DNA of 19,903 bases from Trebouxia sp. TZW2008 (Eukaryota > Chlorophyta > Trebouxiophyceae > Trebouxiales > Trebouxiaceae). A model generated the notes under the pieces. That model did no database searches. It had not been told where the DNA came from and worked only from the letters and a program-made list of their open reading frames with translations. Positions 1-7,488 of the stretch are shown piece after piece. The DNA is taken from contig BDIU01000418.1 in the NCBI GenBank assembly GCA_002118135.1, forward strand, positions 1-19,903, read 5' to 3'. Numbering within the stretch: position 1 is the first letter of the stretch; each line of letters starts with the position of its first letter. Position numbers and translations under genes: made by a program.

Positions 1-341
1 TCACATGCTTCATGGTCACTATTTTTACCTGCTTAGCTGTGTACTTATGTTGGTCTGAGCACCCAGTTGTCTTGTTGTAAAAATTTGAACGCCTCTCTCA
101 CATTAGGGGAGAACACGAGAATGTGAGGTGTGACGACAGAAGTGTACTCACATGACTTTGTATCCACATACAAGAACGGCTAGAAATTTTTGACAGGTGT
201 TCCAGGCCAGGCTCTAACTCTGAACTTACACATTATGCAGCAATGCTAATCTGACCAAGCCCATCAAAACATTACAGGCTAGTCCGCCACTCCACGAAGC
301 ACAGCCCTCAGAAAGCTGGGGCTGGATTCGCTCTGAAAATA
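1..341. other. 3' flank of gene A, no gene seen
   Basis: No open frame worth calling lies here. Read on the minus strand, this is the downstream region of gene A, whose stop codon is at 342-344. Two TGTAA words, the usual chlorophyte polyadenylation signal, occur on the minus strand at 272-276 and 226-230, about 70 and 115 bases past the stop. That is a sensible 3' UTR length, so polyadenylation near 200-260 is inferred. Confidence 0.4.
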
Positions 342-1556
342 TCAGGTAGGCCTTGCGGTGGCCGTCACAGCAGAACCAGTACTACCACCACCGCTAGACC
401 TGGCGAGTACAGGCTGGGTGCCGTTGCCTTGTGCAGCACCAGTCCTGGCCCCAGATGCTGTTGACTGCCTTGCAGCAGCACTGCCTATGGGCGCCCGTGG
501 GGCTGTGGAATGCTGCCCTGCAGAAGGGGCTGCAGCCCCAGTCCTGCCTCTGGGGGCCCTGTGGGGCTGGCCCTGGCCCCTGCTGGGGTTGGCGCGCCCC
601 CAGGGTGCGCCTTGCTGCCTCCAGCCACCACCATCATTAGCCTGGCGCTGACTACCAATGCGGCTGACACCATTGGTAGGTGCCGCAATCCTTGATGGGG
701 CTGGGGCTCTGGCAGGCGCCCCTCTGCCCGAGCCAGCTGGTGAGTGTGCAGCAGCAACATGCTGCTGTCCTTGCCCACCAAGGGTGCCAGCTGCCTGCTG
801 CTGTACAGCCTGGGCATAGCTGCCAGTGAAGCCTGTGGGTGTGGCAGCTGTGCTGGCAGAGACTGACTGCACTTCTGGGCCTGCTGCAACAGGCTGCGCT
901 GCTGCTGCATCATCAGCGGCTGAGACCACTGCAACAAGGGCGTCCTCACTAGTGGCAGCACCTGTGGATGAGGCCGGGGCTGTGACCCTGTTGCCGCCCC
1001 TCCTGCCACCCCTCTTCTTCTTGCCTCCCCTGCGTCTGCGATGTGCAGGGGCATCAGGCGAACCGGCAGCAGCGGCATTGCTGCTCTGACTGTTTGATGG
1101 GGCTGTCACCTCTGCTACAGCACCATCTGGGCTGTCCACAGTCAGCTGCACACTGGCTGCTGCACCACTGCCGCTGCTGATGCACTGCTGAGCAGACTCC
1201 TCAACTGGACTGTCCAGCTGGGCTGAGCCATAGCGGCTGAGCCGAGGAGTCACACTGCCCAACTGCTCACAGCCGGCTGGGCTGAGAGTCACCTCTGCTG
1301 CATAGGCACGTGCTGTAGGTGATGCTAATCCACTGGAAATGGCCTGAGGCACCTTGTCTGCAGTGCTGGCAGCAGGTGGGGTGGCAGCAGGTGGGGTGGT
1401 AGCAGGTGGCAAAGCTGATGGAGCTGTGGCAACGGTAGTCGTGAGACCCTCCTCAGCATTATGGTGCGTGGTGCAAGCTGCAAGGCTGACGTCGTTGCTG
1501 TCAGCTGATGCGCTTGTGAAGTTCTTGTTTGAGGCGCCTTCAGTTGTAACTAGCAC
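342..1556 (-). CDS. Gene A terminal exon, Ala/Ser/Thr/Gly/Pro-rich tail
   Basis: This is the largest open exon in the window (404 codons plus TGA). The acceptor is a canonical pyrimidine-rich tract ending in CTGCAG just above 1556. The first codon GTG (Val) follows the previous exon in phase 0, so it is not a start codon. The protein is strongly low-complexity, with a TTPPAATPPAAS run near residues 53-64. At about residues 172-190 it has a basic patch, HRRRRGGKKKRGGRRGGNR, resembling RGG-type RNA-binding or nuclear-localisation segments. Gln/Gly/Ala-rich sequence follows to the end (TARPT, stop). Disorder is inferred from composition. Several shorter frames overlap it on both strands; they are treated as shadows. 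Confidence 0.7.
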   Translation of the reverse strand: MLVTTEGASNKNFTSASADSNDVSLAACTTHHNAEEGLTTTVATAPSALPPATTPPAATPPAASTADKVPQAISSGLASPTARAYAAEVTLSPAGCEQLGSVTPRLSRYGSAQLDSPVEESAQQCISSGSGAAASVQLTVDSPDGAVAEVTAPSNSQSSNAAAAGSPDAPAHRRRRGGKKKRGGRRGGNRVTAPASSTGAATSEDALVAVVSAADDAAAAQPVAAGPEVQSVSASTAATPTGFTGSYAQAVQQQAAGTLGGQGQQHVAAAHSPAGSGRGAPARAPAPSRIAAPTNGVSRIGSQRQANDGGGWRQQGAPWGRANPSRGQGQPHRAPRGRTGAAAPSAGQHSTAPRAPIGSAAARQSTASGARTGAAQGNGTQPVLARSSGGGSTGSAVTATARPT

Positions 1557-4500
1557 CTGCAGTTGGCAAGCACAAAATCAGCTGCAAATTACGATAAGTA
1601 AGCTTGAGCAAGGCAGACATAACAACAATGCTGACAACAATAGTGGTAATAGTCATCACAATAATCACACTAACGCTGCTAATGACAATACTACCAAAGA
1701 GGCAATAGCAACAACAGTAACAGTAGAAACACAATGGCGATGACAACATTAACAAAAACAACAATGATAACAATGAAAATATAACAACAGAAATGATAAC
1801 AAAAAACAATAAGAACAACGGTGATATACTGACAATGACAATAACAGTGACAGTGACAGTGACAGTGACAGTGACAGTGACAACAACAATGACAGTAACA
1901 GTAACAGTAACAGTGACAGTGACAATGACAGTACAGTAAACTCTCATTGTAAGGACACTCAATGTAAGGACAATCTTGATGTAAGGACAGCGCCATTGGT
2001 AACCAGTCACTGCATTCTGACTGCAGTCGTCCCTTTGAGTAAGGACAACTTGATGTAACGACAAATTTTTTGGTAACCAAAGCAGTCGTTACAAAGAGAG
2101 TATACAGTAACAGTAACAGTAACAGTAACAGTAACAGTATCAACAATAAGGCTTTGTTGAGGCAGCGAACACTGAGAAGGCCACTTTGATCAAGCCCTAC
2201 CATGACACATGCCCTAAGCCCAAACATGGTTGTGCAGCATGTACAAAGCCACTGTGCATATGTAAATATGGCTCTGGAGATTGATGCATACCGTCTGTGG
2301 GGCTCCTGGGGCAGCGGTCAAGGTAGGTGCAGCGTCCGTAGAAACTCCCTGCATCTCTGCACTGGGGCTGATGACGCCCTCCTGAGTGCCCAGACCCTTA
2401 GCAGCAGGCGTGTGGATGTCCTTCTGAACCTCCTGCTTGCCATGTGCCTGCACATGACCCGACTTGGCTTGCATTACAGCCAGGTGTCGGAACATGGTAG
2501 TTTGTATGGGCCTAAATTTTGGTTTGAGATACAGGCAAGTCTGCTGTCGAAAATGTGATGATCTTGACCGGTGAGGCATACAAAGTTTCTCATCAATTGA
2601 TTCAAGCATTGCTGCTCTGATCAGTAATAGCGGCAATGAGGTCATATACAGATATGCGCTCAGGAGTTTCAGAGGTCTTCCGTATTTTTTTGTTTTCAAA
2701 CTCGAAAAAGCCATCACTGTTCATTCTGGAATCACAGAAACCAGACTCCCAGTCGGCAGCGCTAATCAATCAATTTTGCTGTTGCAGAAGACCCTCCATT
2801 AGCCCTGAGTTATTTTGTTACATCTTCTTATGTTATTTTGCAGCAAAACAACATAAGAACACTGCAGCCTCTGGAGCAGATTCTTCAGGCAATTTTATTC
2901 TTGTCTAACAAGCCAAAAGGAAAGCCTCTAACAATATGCTTGTAACGCAAATCGACATCTGGGTGCTGTGCAATCATGTTGTGGTCTAACATCTGCATGC
3001 TAGCCTGCTGTATCACTTCTGGCGCCTTCAGCAGCATTTCGTTGAACATGTTGGCAGCAGCCATGGCATCTGTTGCGGAAACGCCCCTGATTGGACGAAC
3101 CTTATCTTCTTCAGCATCACGCATCATTTGATGAGTTTTTATTGCATGTTTTGATGCAATGGAGTAAATCAACAAGGCGATTGGGCACACAGCTGTACAG
3201 CATATGTGTTCAGCGACTGCATCAGCAGCAGTCATATGGTCATTGTGGGAAATACAAGTGCCCAATGAATGTTTGTGCTTTCCAAAAAAAGGTGACAGCA
3301 AAACAATCCAACAACCAGGATTTGACCCGCATGTGCCTGGCACCTATGCTAGAGCGCATAGTGCATGTCTACTGTTACGACCAGCAGTACAACTTTGGTG
3401 CTGACAGTTGACACTGTACATCATCTTGTTCGCATTGTTACTACTGATGTTGTTACAATTAGTTCTGCTGTGATCAAACGCGGTGACAACAGCAACAGTA
3501 ATTGACAAGAAACAGCCATACTGATCAAAACGACGGTGAAAGTGATGATATACATAATGGCTATGATACCAAGACCAAGACCAAGACCAAGACCAAGACC
3601 AAGACCACAAATGACAATGACAACGACGCCGATTGCTATTAAAGATAACAGCAATGTATCTGCACTTATAACGATGACAACAACAGTGAAAATAACACAA
3701 CAATACTAGAACAAACAGTAATCTTGAAAGTGACAGTGGTTGGGGGAGATGGGGGATTGGGGGGGGAGATTTCACGGTCAGGGTCAGGGTCAGGGTCAGG
3801 GTCAGGGTCAGGGTCAGGGTCAGGGTCAGGGTGATGATGGTATGACTGTTACCAGTCTATTACTGTGGTATTTACAGGAACAGATAATACCTCTATAGCC
3901 AGGCTTACACAACGGCTGATTGCCCAGGAGGGACAGCTTGATGGACCATGTTCAGTGCAGTCAGATGATGAGCAAGGCTAGACAGGGGCAAAAAGCTGAC
4001 CCCTGTCACCCTAAGACAAAAACACCACATCTGGCCTAGACAACTTGACGCTGCACCATGCAAAGAGAGCTGAAGAGCGCTTGAGTATGTAAGCAGGGGA
4101 CAGGAATGCATACCTGTGCACAGCTTACAGTCTCTGCTTGGTGAGGTTCAGTGTAGGCATTGGCAGGGGCTGCCCCAGCATTGCTGGAGACGGCAGGCAG
4201 GTCGATGTTGACCACAGGGCTCATCTCCACACCAGAGTCAGGAGGCATGTCAGTGTTCAATTTGTGGGCTTGAGAAAGCGCAGGCTCCTCAGGATGCACC
4301 TTCCACGGCATAGCATCACAGTTAGATGTGTAACAACAGTTGGAAAAGCCTTGTTTTGGCAATGACTGATCTTGCACAACAGGGCAAATGCCATAGGCAT
4401 CGCAAGCCAAGACATTAAGCATGCTAGCAAGCAGGAATGATTCAAGGTGAATATGCGCAAGCTTTGAAAATCAATGCATGCACATTCACATGCACGTAAT

Positions 4501-7488
4501 AAATGCTGCACAGCCCTTTGCTGTTGCTGCTGCCATAGACGTGACTACAAGTGTCACACAGTGAGATTGCATGTGCAGCCCAGGCCAATGCATGACATGT
4601 GACAACATGAGCTACATTGGCGTTGCTACATTTGATCTGTGTGGTGGTCATGTACAAGATAGGCTTGCAATCTGCAATCTATAAAAGCATGCGTAACACA
4701 CACACGTCCCCCTTTCCCATAAAAATCTGGGTTCATGACAGTTCCTAGCATCTCTAAAGTCACATAATTTTCCAATTCTAAACATCCTGAGTGATGCGTT
4801 TTGCCTGGAAACATAAGCTGTCTGCGTACAGCGTTGTCAACTGATACTTGGAAGGCACATGAAAGGCAAGGAGATGAAGGTCACCATGTCAGTGCCATCA
4901 GACACAGGCGGTGTAGCCTGTGATAGTGACATATTGCCCTCTGCATCAGAATGAGGCTCCTGCGATGTCACGCCACAGCCTGCCGTAGCAGTAGACTGCA
5001 AAGGCGCCTTGTGGCAGGGCACACCCTTATCAGACTGCCCCTTGAAGTCCTGCACAAGCACTTATCTGCTAAATACACTCAAAGATGAGAAAATAAAAGC
5101 GATTGAAACATGACAACAAAAGGGCTGAATGGTGCAGCGCACATCCTCATCAAGTCGCCTGTCCAAGTCCTGCACAGACGCTTAATCAAAGAAAGCAATA
5201 AAGTACAGACAAGAAAAGAAAGAAGAAGAAAAGCAAGGAAAGTATTTCAGAAGAAAAGGCTTGATGGGGCAGGGTACTTCCTCACCCGAGTGCGCCTGCA
5301 AGTCAAACACTAGGTTGGCCTACATCACTTGCACAAGCAAGGAGGCACGAGATGTTGATATGAGATAATAGTAGAGACCATTGCCTTGTTCACATGCAAA
5401 TGAAAGCTGAACCTTGTGACATGCAATGCAGCACCAGCATTGCATACATCTTCACAACACGCCATGTCAATATGCATTGTCATTGTTGCTGTTGACATAA
5501 GTCAAGATGAAAGTGGCAGCTGCATGATCTGCAGCACCAGGCATGCTTGACAACACAACAGGGAGACTAGGCAAAGCTCTACTACATGAACAGGTACCCA
5601 GACAGTGAAGGTCAATGCCTGCTGATCTGCAGCTGATGCTGCGACATCACGAATGCCCTGTACAAGCAGTGACAGGGTTTCAAAGGCAAGGTGGCAGCTT
5701 ACCTGGCCATCTGACATCCCAATAAGGGTACTTGGGTGCAGGCTGATGGCAGGAGGTGAATTGTAGGAGTAGGGGTGGATGTCAATGCCTGCTGGTCAGC
5801 CTGGACTCCGCAAGTAGACAAGCCCATACCACTGGTGTGGATTGGCTCCCCAACATTGATGTGCCCAATGTCACCCTGCAGAAACAAAGCAAATTGTGTT
5901 GACTTGCATTATACAGGTAAAATGTGTGCATGCTGATGCAACGAGACACTGCATGGTGAAATCACAAGCTGCTGCACAACAGGACATACAGGCTTCATGC
6001 ACTACACCGCTACAAGGTGTGCACACAGACGACATAACGCATGCTCCAACGTTCTGAAAATGCAGGGCAGCTTTCTTGACTCAAGCGGCGATGTCAACAA
6101 CGTCACTCAAACGCTTGCAGTGCAATACAATACTAGTGTTGGAATGCAAAGCAGATGCCAACCTGGTGAGGACTCACATGCTGTGACATGTAGTTCTCCT
6201 GCCTGTTGTCAGCAGCCTGAGGAGGGGGCTTGGCTCTGGGAACCATGGGCGCCTTTGCAGCAGGCGCTGGTCCAGTAGACTTCGTGGGGAGGTTGATGTC
6301 AGGACCAGGTGGGCATGTGGGGAAGTTGCCGAGGTGCGCCCGGATAACCCCACCATCACTGTAATCAAGAACCTGCATGGAGGTAGGCTGTCATGACATT
6401 ATCCAACCAGGTGGAAATGGGTTCAGGCATGATTTTTGAGATGAATCTGGCATCACAAACATGGCATGCTATGCAGAGCAGCAGAGATCAAAAATGCATT
6501 GCATTCATTTGTGGCAGTTTAGCAAGAGCTGAGTCTGGTGCTGAACATGATGATAGAGTACCTCACTGACGTTCTGGCGCACCTGGGATCTGCTGAACGT
6601 CTGCATTAGCTGCAGATTCAGCTCCATCATCTGCTTCACACCTTGTAGCGCCTCTGTGTGTAAAGTTGCATTGTCATTCACCTGACGGCTCATGTTGCGT
6701 AGCATCTTGCCGTATGGCTCGAACCACGCTGGTGGATCCGTTGACGGACCAGCAGAGGTGTGCTCAGGCCCACGCAGCTGCACAGGCAGACTGTGTATTT
6801 GTATTGCCTTCTTGTTCATAAGTGCCAGCATATCAGGCGCGTGACCAAATGAGAGCTGAAAAGATGTAATCTGTGCAGCCACAACGTCGTTGCAACAGCA
6901 CAAAGCCGTAGGTGTGCACCGACAAGGGAATGGCACAGATAAGCAGAAGTACCTCATGATGTGCCAACTCTGACATTTGCCGACGCTGAAGCAGAAGTCC
7001 CAGTCGCTGCACCAACACGTTGACTGTCAAAGGTCGAGAGTCAACGTTGCAGTATGATAGGTCAAAACTGGTGTCACACAGCACAGCCTGAGCAAGAGCA
7101 AGAGCGCAAAGGTTGTAGTGCTTGCACGCATAACAAGACTATGACCAGGAAGTTGTCAGCGCACCTTGATGAACCAGACAGGCGCCTTACGCGCTCTGTG
7201 GCGAGCTCTGGGTCGTCGTCAACTGCAGAAGCAGCGACCAAGGTCGCGAGCAACGCCAGTCACGTAAACCAAGCGAAATGCTCGTATGCAGCGCGATACT
7301 GCAGAACGCGTGGTACCCTCGATGTTGACGAAACCCAGATACTGTGAGCGAAAGCGCAGGCCTTAGCCTCGCATGGACACTAAACCTGGATACAAAAGCT
7401 GCCAGGTCATCTGGTCAAGCTGTGTCTACCAATCTCTACGAGGTCTGTAGACATCAATTTCTGTAGACAGGCATGCTTTGCATGCCAT
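342..7488 (-). CDS. Gene A: multi-exon hypothetical protein with basic Gly/Arg patch and low-complexity tail
   Basis: I do not recognise the family. Splice logic gives minus-strand exons at 6953-7087, 6562-6870, 6163-6372, 5732-5875, 5598-5657, 4885-5049, 4114-4299, 2292-2540 and 342-1556. Two more tentative 5' exons are at 7440-7488 and 7191-7222. Every junction from 7087 downwards can be made phase 0, and the joined frame stays open to a TGA at 342, about 915 residues in all. The first half is mixed in composition with a helical, coiled-coil-like stretch (around HTEALQGVKQMMELNLQLMQ). The middle is Pro/Ala/Ser-rich. The last exon is low-complexity with an Arg/Gly/Lys patch suggestive of RNA binding or nuclear entry. 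The 5' end lies in a CpG-rich patch. Exons could be missing in the long intron 2541-4113, and the start is uncertain. Confidence 0.55.
1620..1930. repeat. Degenerate ACA/GACA-rich microsatellite with (CAGTGA)6
   Basis: About 300 bases consist almost entirely of degenerate AAC/ACA/ATG/GTGACA words, with almost no T runs on the plus strand. It contains six perfect CAGTGA units at 1845-1880, followed by mixed CAGTAA and CAGTGA units to 1930. Both hexamers share the frame CAGTRA, so the tract probably grew by replication slippage and then diverged. Confidence 0.85.
1934..2107. mobile_element. 174-bp pogo-like (Tc1/mariner) MITE with TA target duplications
   Basis: The left end reads CAGTAAACTCTCATTGTAAG and the inverted right end reads CTGTATACTCTCTTTGTAAC. 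These are terminal inverted repeats of about 23 bases with a few mismatches. TA dinucleotides flank both ends (1932-1933 and 2108-2109), the Tc1/mariner signature. A TGTAAGGACA-type motif recurs several times inside (1948, 1963, 1979, and TGTAACGACA near 2054), as subterminal repeats do in pogo/Tigger-like elements. No transposase is encoded, so it is non-autonomous. It sits inside a CAGTAA microsatellite, and removing the element plus one TA restores an uninterrupted array. Confidence 0.7.
2105..2139. repeat. (CAGTAA)n microsatellite, about six units
   Basis: Five perfect CAGTAA units followed by a partial unit lie directly against the right end of the MITE. The same hexamer family lies to the left of the element, so this is the right half of a split array. 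Confidence 0.85.
2292..2540 (-). CDS. Gene A internal exon (83 codons)
   Basis: The exon is bounded by a strong acceptor (minus strand TTTTCGACAGCAG) and donor (CAGACG then GTATGC), with 83 whole codons and phase 0 on both sides. The product includes KSGHVQAHGKQEVQKDIHT and ends in TLTAAPGAPQT, which continues directly into VLVTTEG of the terminal exon. Its composition (Ala, Pro, Thr, Ser, Gln) matches the rest of gene A's C-terminal half. A weaker alternative acceptor just above 2467 would shorten it but breaks the phase-0 pattern. No domain is recognised. Confidence 0.55.
2541..2884. other. Intronic stretch of gene A, nothing recognised
   Basis: I see no convincing exon, RNA gene or repeat here. 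Short frames exist on both strands but lack supporting splice sites or composition. Confidence 0.4.
2885..3235 (-). CDS. Orphan ORF inside the large intron of gene A
   Basis: A minus-strand frame from an ATG at 3235 to a TGA at 2885 gives 116 residues; the frame is open somewhat further upstream. Its composition is normal for a folded protein, unlike the low-complexity neighbours, particularly the last 80 residues beginning MMRDAEEDKVRPIRGVSA and containing EMLLKAPEVIQQ and DVDLRYKHIVRGFPFGLL. It ends in its own stop, so it cannot be an internal exon of gene A unless an unseen donor is used. It may be the terminal exon of a nested or alternative transcript, a retrocopy, or a relic of an element. 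I do not recognise it. Confidence 0.35.
   Translation of the reverse strand: MTAADAVAEHICCTAVCPIALLIYSIASKHAIKTHQMMRDAEEDKVRPIRGVSATDAMAAANMFNEMLLKAPEVIQQASMQMLDHNMIAQHPDVDLRYKHIVRGFPFGLLDKNKIA
3568..3606. repeat. (ACCAAG)6 microsatellite
   Basis: Six perfect ACCAAG units plus ACC lie in a wider ACA/GACA-rich simple-sequence region (about 3420-3720). It lies in the intron between gene A exons 4114-4299 and 2292-2540. The LGLGLG peptide read from the other strand is an artefact of the repeat. Confidence 0.85.
3739..3834. repeat. G-run cluster followed by (GGGTCA)8; G-quadruplex-prone
   Basis: At 3739-3767 there are several runs of four to eight G. After a short gap there are eight perfect GGGTCA units at 3781-3828 and a final GGGTGA. 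Nine GGG runs separated by three bases are an ideal G-quadruplex pattern on the plus strand, which is the non-template strand relative to any plus transcription and the template for gene A. The hexamer is one base from the TTAGGG telomere type, but a telomeric origin is not shown. Confidence 0.85.
4114..4299 (-). CDS. Gene A internal exon (about 62 codons)
   Basis: The donor is clear on the minus strand (TGTGCACAG then GTATGC). The frame is open well beyond 4299, and the acceptor is not certain: an AAG ending just above 4299 gives 62 whole codons in phase 0 starting VHPEEPALSQ, but its pyrimidine tract is poor. The exon could extend towards 4360. The peptide is rich in Pro, Ala, Ser, Asp and Glu (for example NTDMPPDSGVEMSP), consistent with a disordered linker. 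No domain is recognised. Confidence 0.45.
4300..4884. other. Intron of gene A, nothing else recognised
   Basis: The region is T/A-richer than the exons on either side. It contains many TGCATG and CACATG words but no supported exon, RNA gene or obvious repeat. Confidence 0.4.
4885..5049 (-). CDS. Gene A internal exon (55 codons), last copy of a triplicated exon start
   Basis: The acceptor is TTGTGCAG above 5049 and the donor is GACATG then GTGACC at 4879-4884, leaving exactly 55 codons in phase 0. It starts DFKGQSDKGVPCHKAP and ends SLSQATPPVSDGTDM. Degenerate copies of its first 40 bases and of its acceptor lie upstream at about 5130-5169 and 5265-5304. The peptide is Ser/Ala/Asp-rich with no recognised domain. 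Confidence 0.5.
4985..5310 (-). repeat. Three tandem copies of an exon start with its acceptor and pyrimidine tract
   Basis: On the minus strand the GAC that opens the 4885-5049 exon recurs at 5169 and 5304, at spacings of 120 and 135 bases. The conceptual peptides are alike: DFKGQSDKGVPCHKAP, DLDRRLDEDVRCTIQPF and DLQAHSGEEVPCPIKPF. The two lower-coordinate copies follow a TGTGCAG-type acceptor; the uppermost has lost it. Only the uppermost contains a good internal donor (GGGTGAGG). This looks like exon-scale tandem duplication with partial decay. Confidence 0.6.
5598..5657 (-). CDS. Gene A small internal exon (20 codons)
   Basis: The acceptor CTTGTACAG lies above 5657 and the donor TGG then GTACCT below 5598. 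Twenty codons in phase 0 encode GIRDVAASAADQQALTFTVW. The ADQQALT core is repeated in the upstream exon at 5732-5875, suggesting that the two exons arose by duplication. If the upstream exon uses its alternative donor (5703), the phase would break here. Confidence 0.4.
5732..5875 (-). CDS. Gene A internal exon (48 codons)
   Basis: A very good acceptor (TTTGTTTCTGCAG) lies above 5875. Two donors are possible: CAA then GTACCC at 5726-5731, giving 48 codons in phase 0, or the stronger-looking CAG then GTAAGC with exon end at 5703, which ends in phase 2. The first keeps the next exon in frame, so it is preferred. The peptide begins GDIGHINVGEPIHTSGMG and contains VQADQQALTSTPTPT. No domain is recognised. 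Confidence 0.5.
6163..6372 (-). CDS. Gene A internal exon (70 codons), Pro/Ala-rich
   Basis: The acceptor is CTCCATGCAG above 6372 and the donor is CACCAG then GTTGGC; a GTGAGT inside the exon is an alternative donor that would cut it short. It has seventy whole codons in phase 0, and the joined protein reads NVSE then VLDYSDGGVIRAHLG, a smooth transition. The second half is Pro/Ala/Lys-rich (GPAPAAKAPMVPRAKPPPQ). No domain is recognised. Confidence 0.6.
6562..6870 (-). CDS. Gene A internal exon (103 codons), helical segment
   Basis: The acceptor GTGGCTGCACAG lies above 6870 and the donor GTGAG then GTACTC below 6562. There are 103 codons in phase 0. The peptide starts ITSFQLSFGHAPDMLALMNK. 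It contains a Pro/Ser-rich loop around PEHTSAGPSTDPPAWFEPYG and then a long amphipathic, coiled-coil-like helix (NATLHTEALQGVKQMMELNL). This is the least repetitive, most conserved-looking part of gene A and the best query for a homology search. I do not recognise the domain. Confidence 0.6.
6953..7087 (-). CDS. Gene A internal exon (45 codons)
   Basis: A strong pyrimidine tract (CGCTCTTGCTCTTGCTCAG) precedes the exon above 7087, and the donor CATGAG then GTACTT follows below 6953. The 45 codons are in phase 0 and encode AVLCDTSFDLSYCNVDSRPL followed by TVNVLVQRLGLLLQRRQMSEL. They join the next exon as LAHHE then ITSFQ across an 82-base intron. An alternating hydrophobic pattern suggests a helix. 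No domain is recognised. Confidence 0.6.

Larger units (their letters stand above)
1557..2291 (-). other. Intron of gene A filled with microsatellite and a MITE
   Basis: The intron lies between a clear donor (CAGACG then GTATGC on the minus strand) and the acceptor of the terminal exon. It has no convincing coding potential: open frames here translate to TVTVTV-type or LLLLLL-type repeats. It holds an ACA/ATG-rich simple-sequence tract at 1620-1930, hexamer arrays at 1845-1880 and 2105-2139, and the mobile element at 1934-2107. Confidence 0.6.

Noticed and set aside
358..1089. Plus-strand frames opposite the terminal exon of gene A
   Set aside because: They are shadows of the GC-rich, low-complexity exon on the minus strand, without splice or start support.
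1540..2227. Long minus-strand frames rich in Val/Thr, Leu or Cys/His over 1,540-2,227
   Set aside because: They are translations of the microsatellite and MITE; hexamer repeats keep all frames open.
3300..3345. A tRNA-like T-arm (minus strand GCGGGTCAAATCCTGG)
   Set aside because: The stem does not pair properly around a seven-base loop, and no acceptor or anticodon arms could be drawn, so it is not a tRNA gene.
1845..3834. Regularly spaced repeats that could suggest a CRISPR array
   Set aside because: The hexamers are contiguous microsatellites without unique spacers, in an intron-bearing eukaryotic sequence.
4837..5061. Treating each minus-strand ORF of 60-150 codons between 4,000 and 7,000 as a separate small gene
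   Set aside because: Their open frames begin and end at canonical splice sites in matching phase, so they are better explained as exons of gene A.
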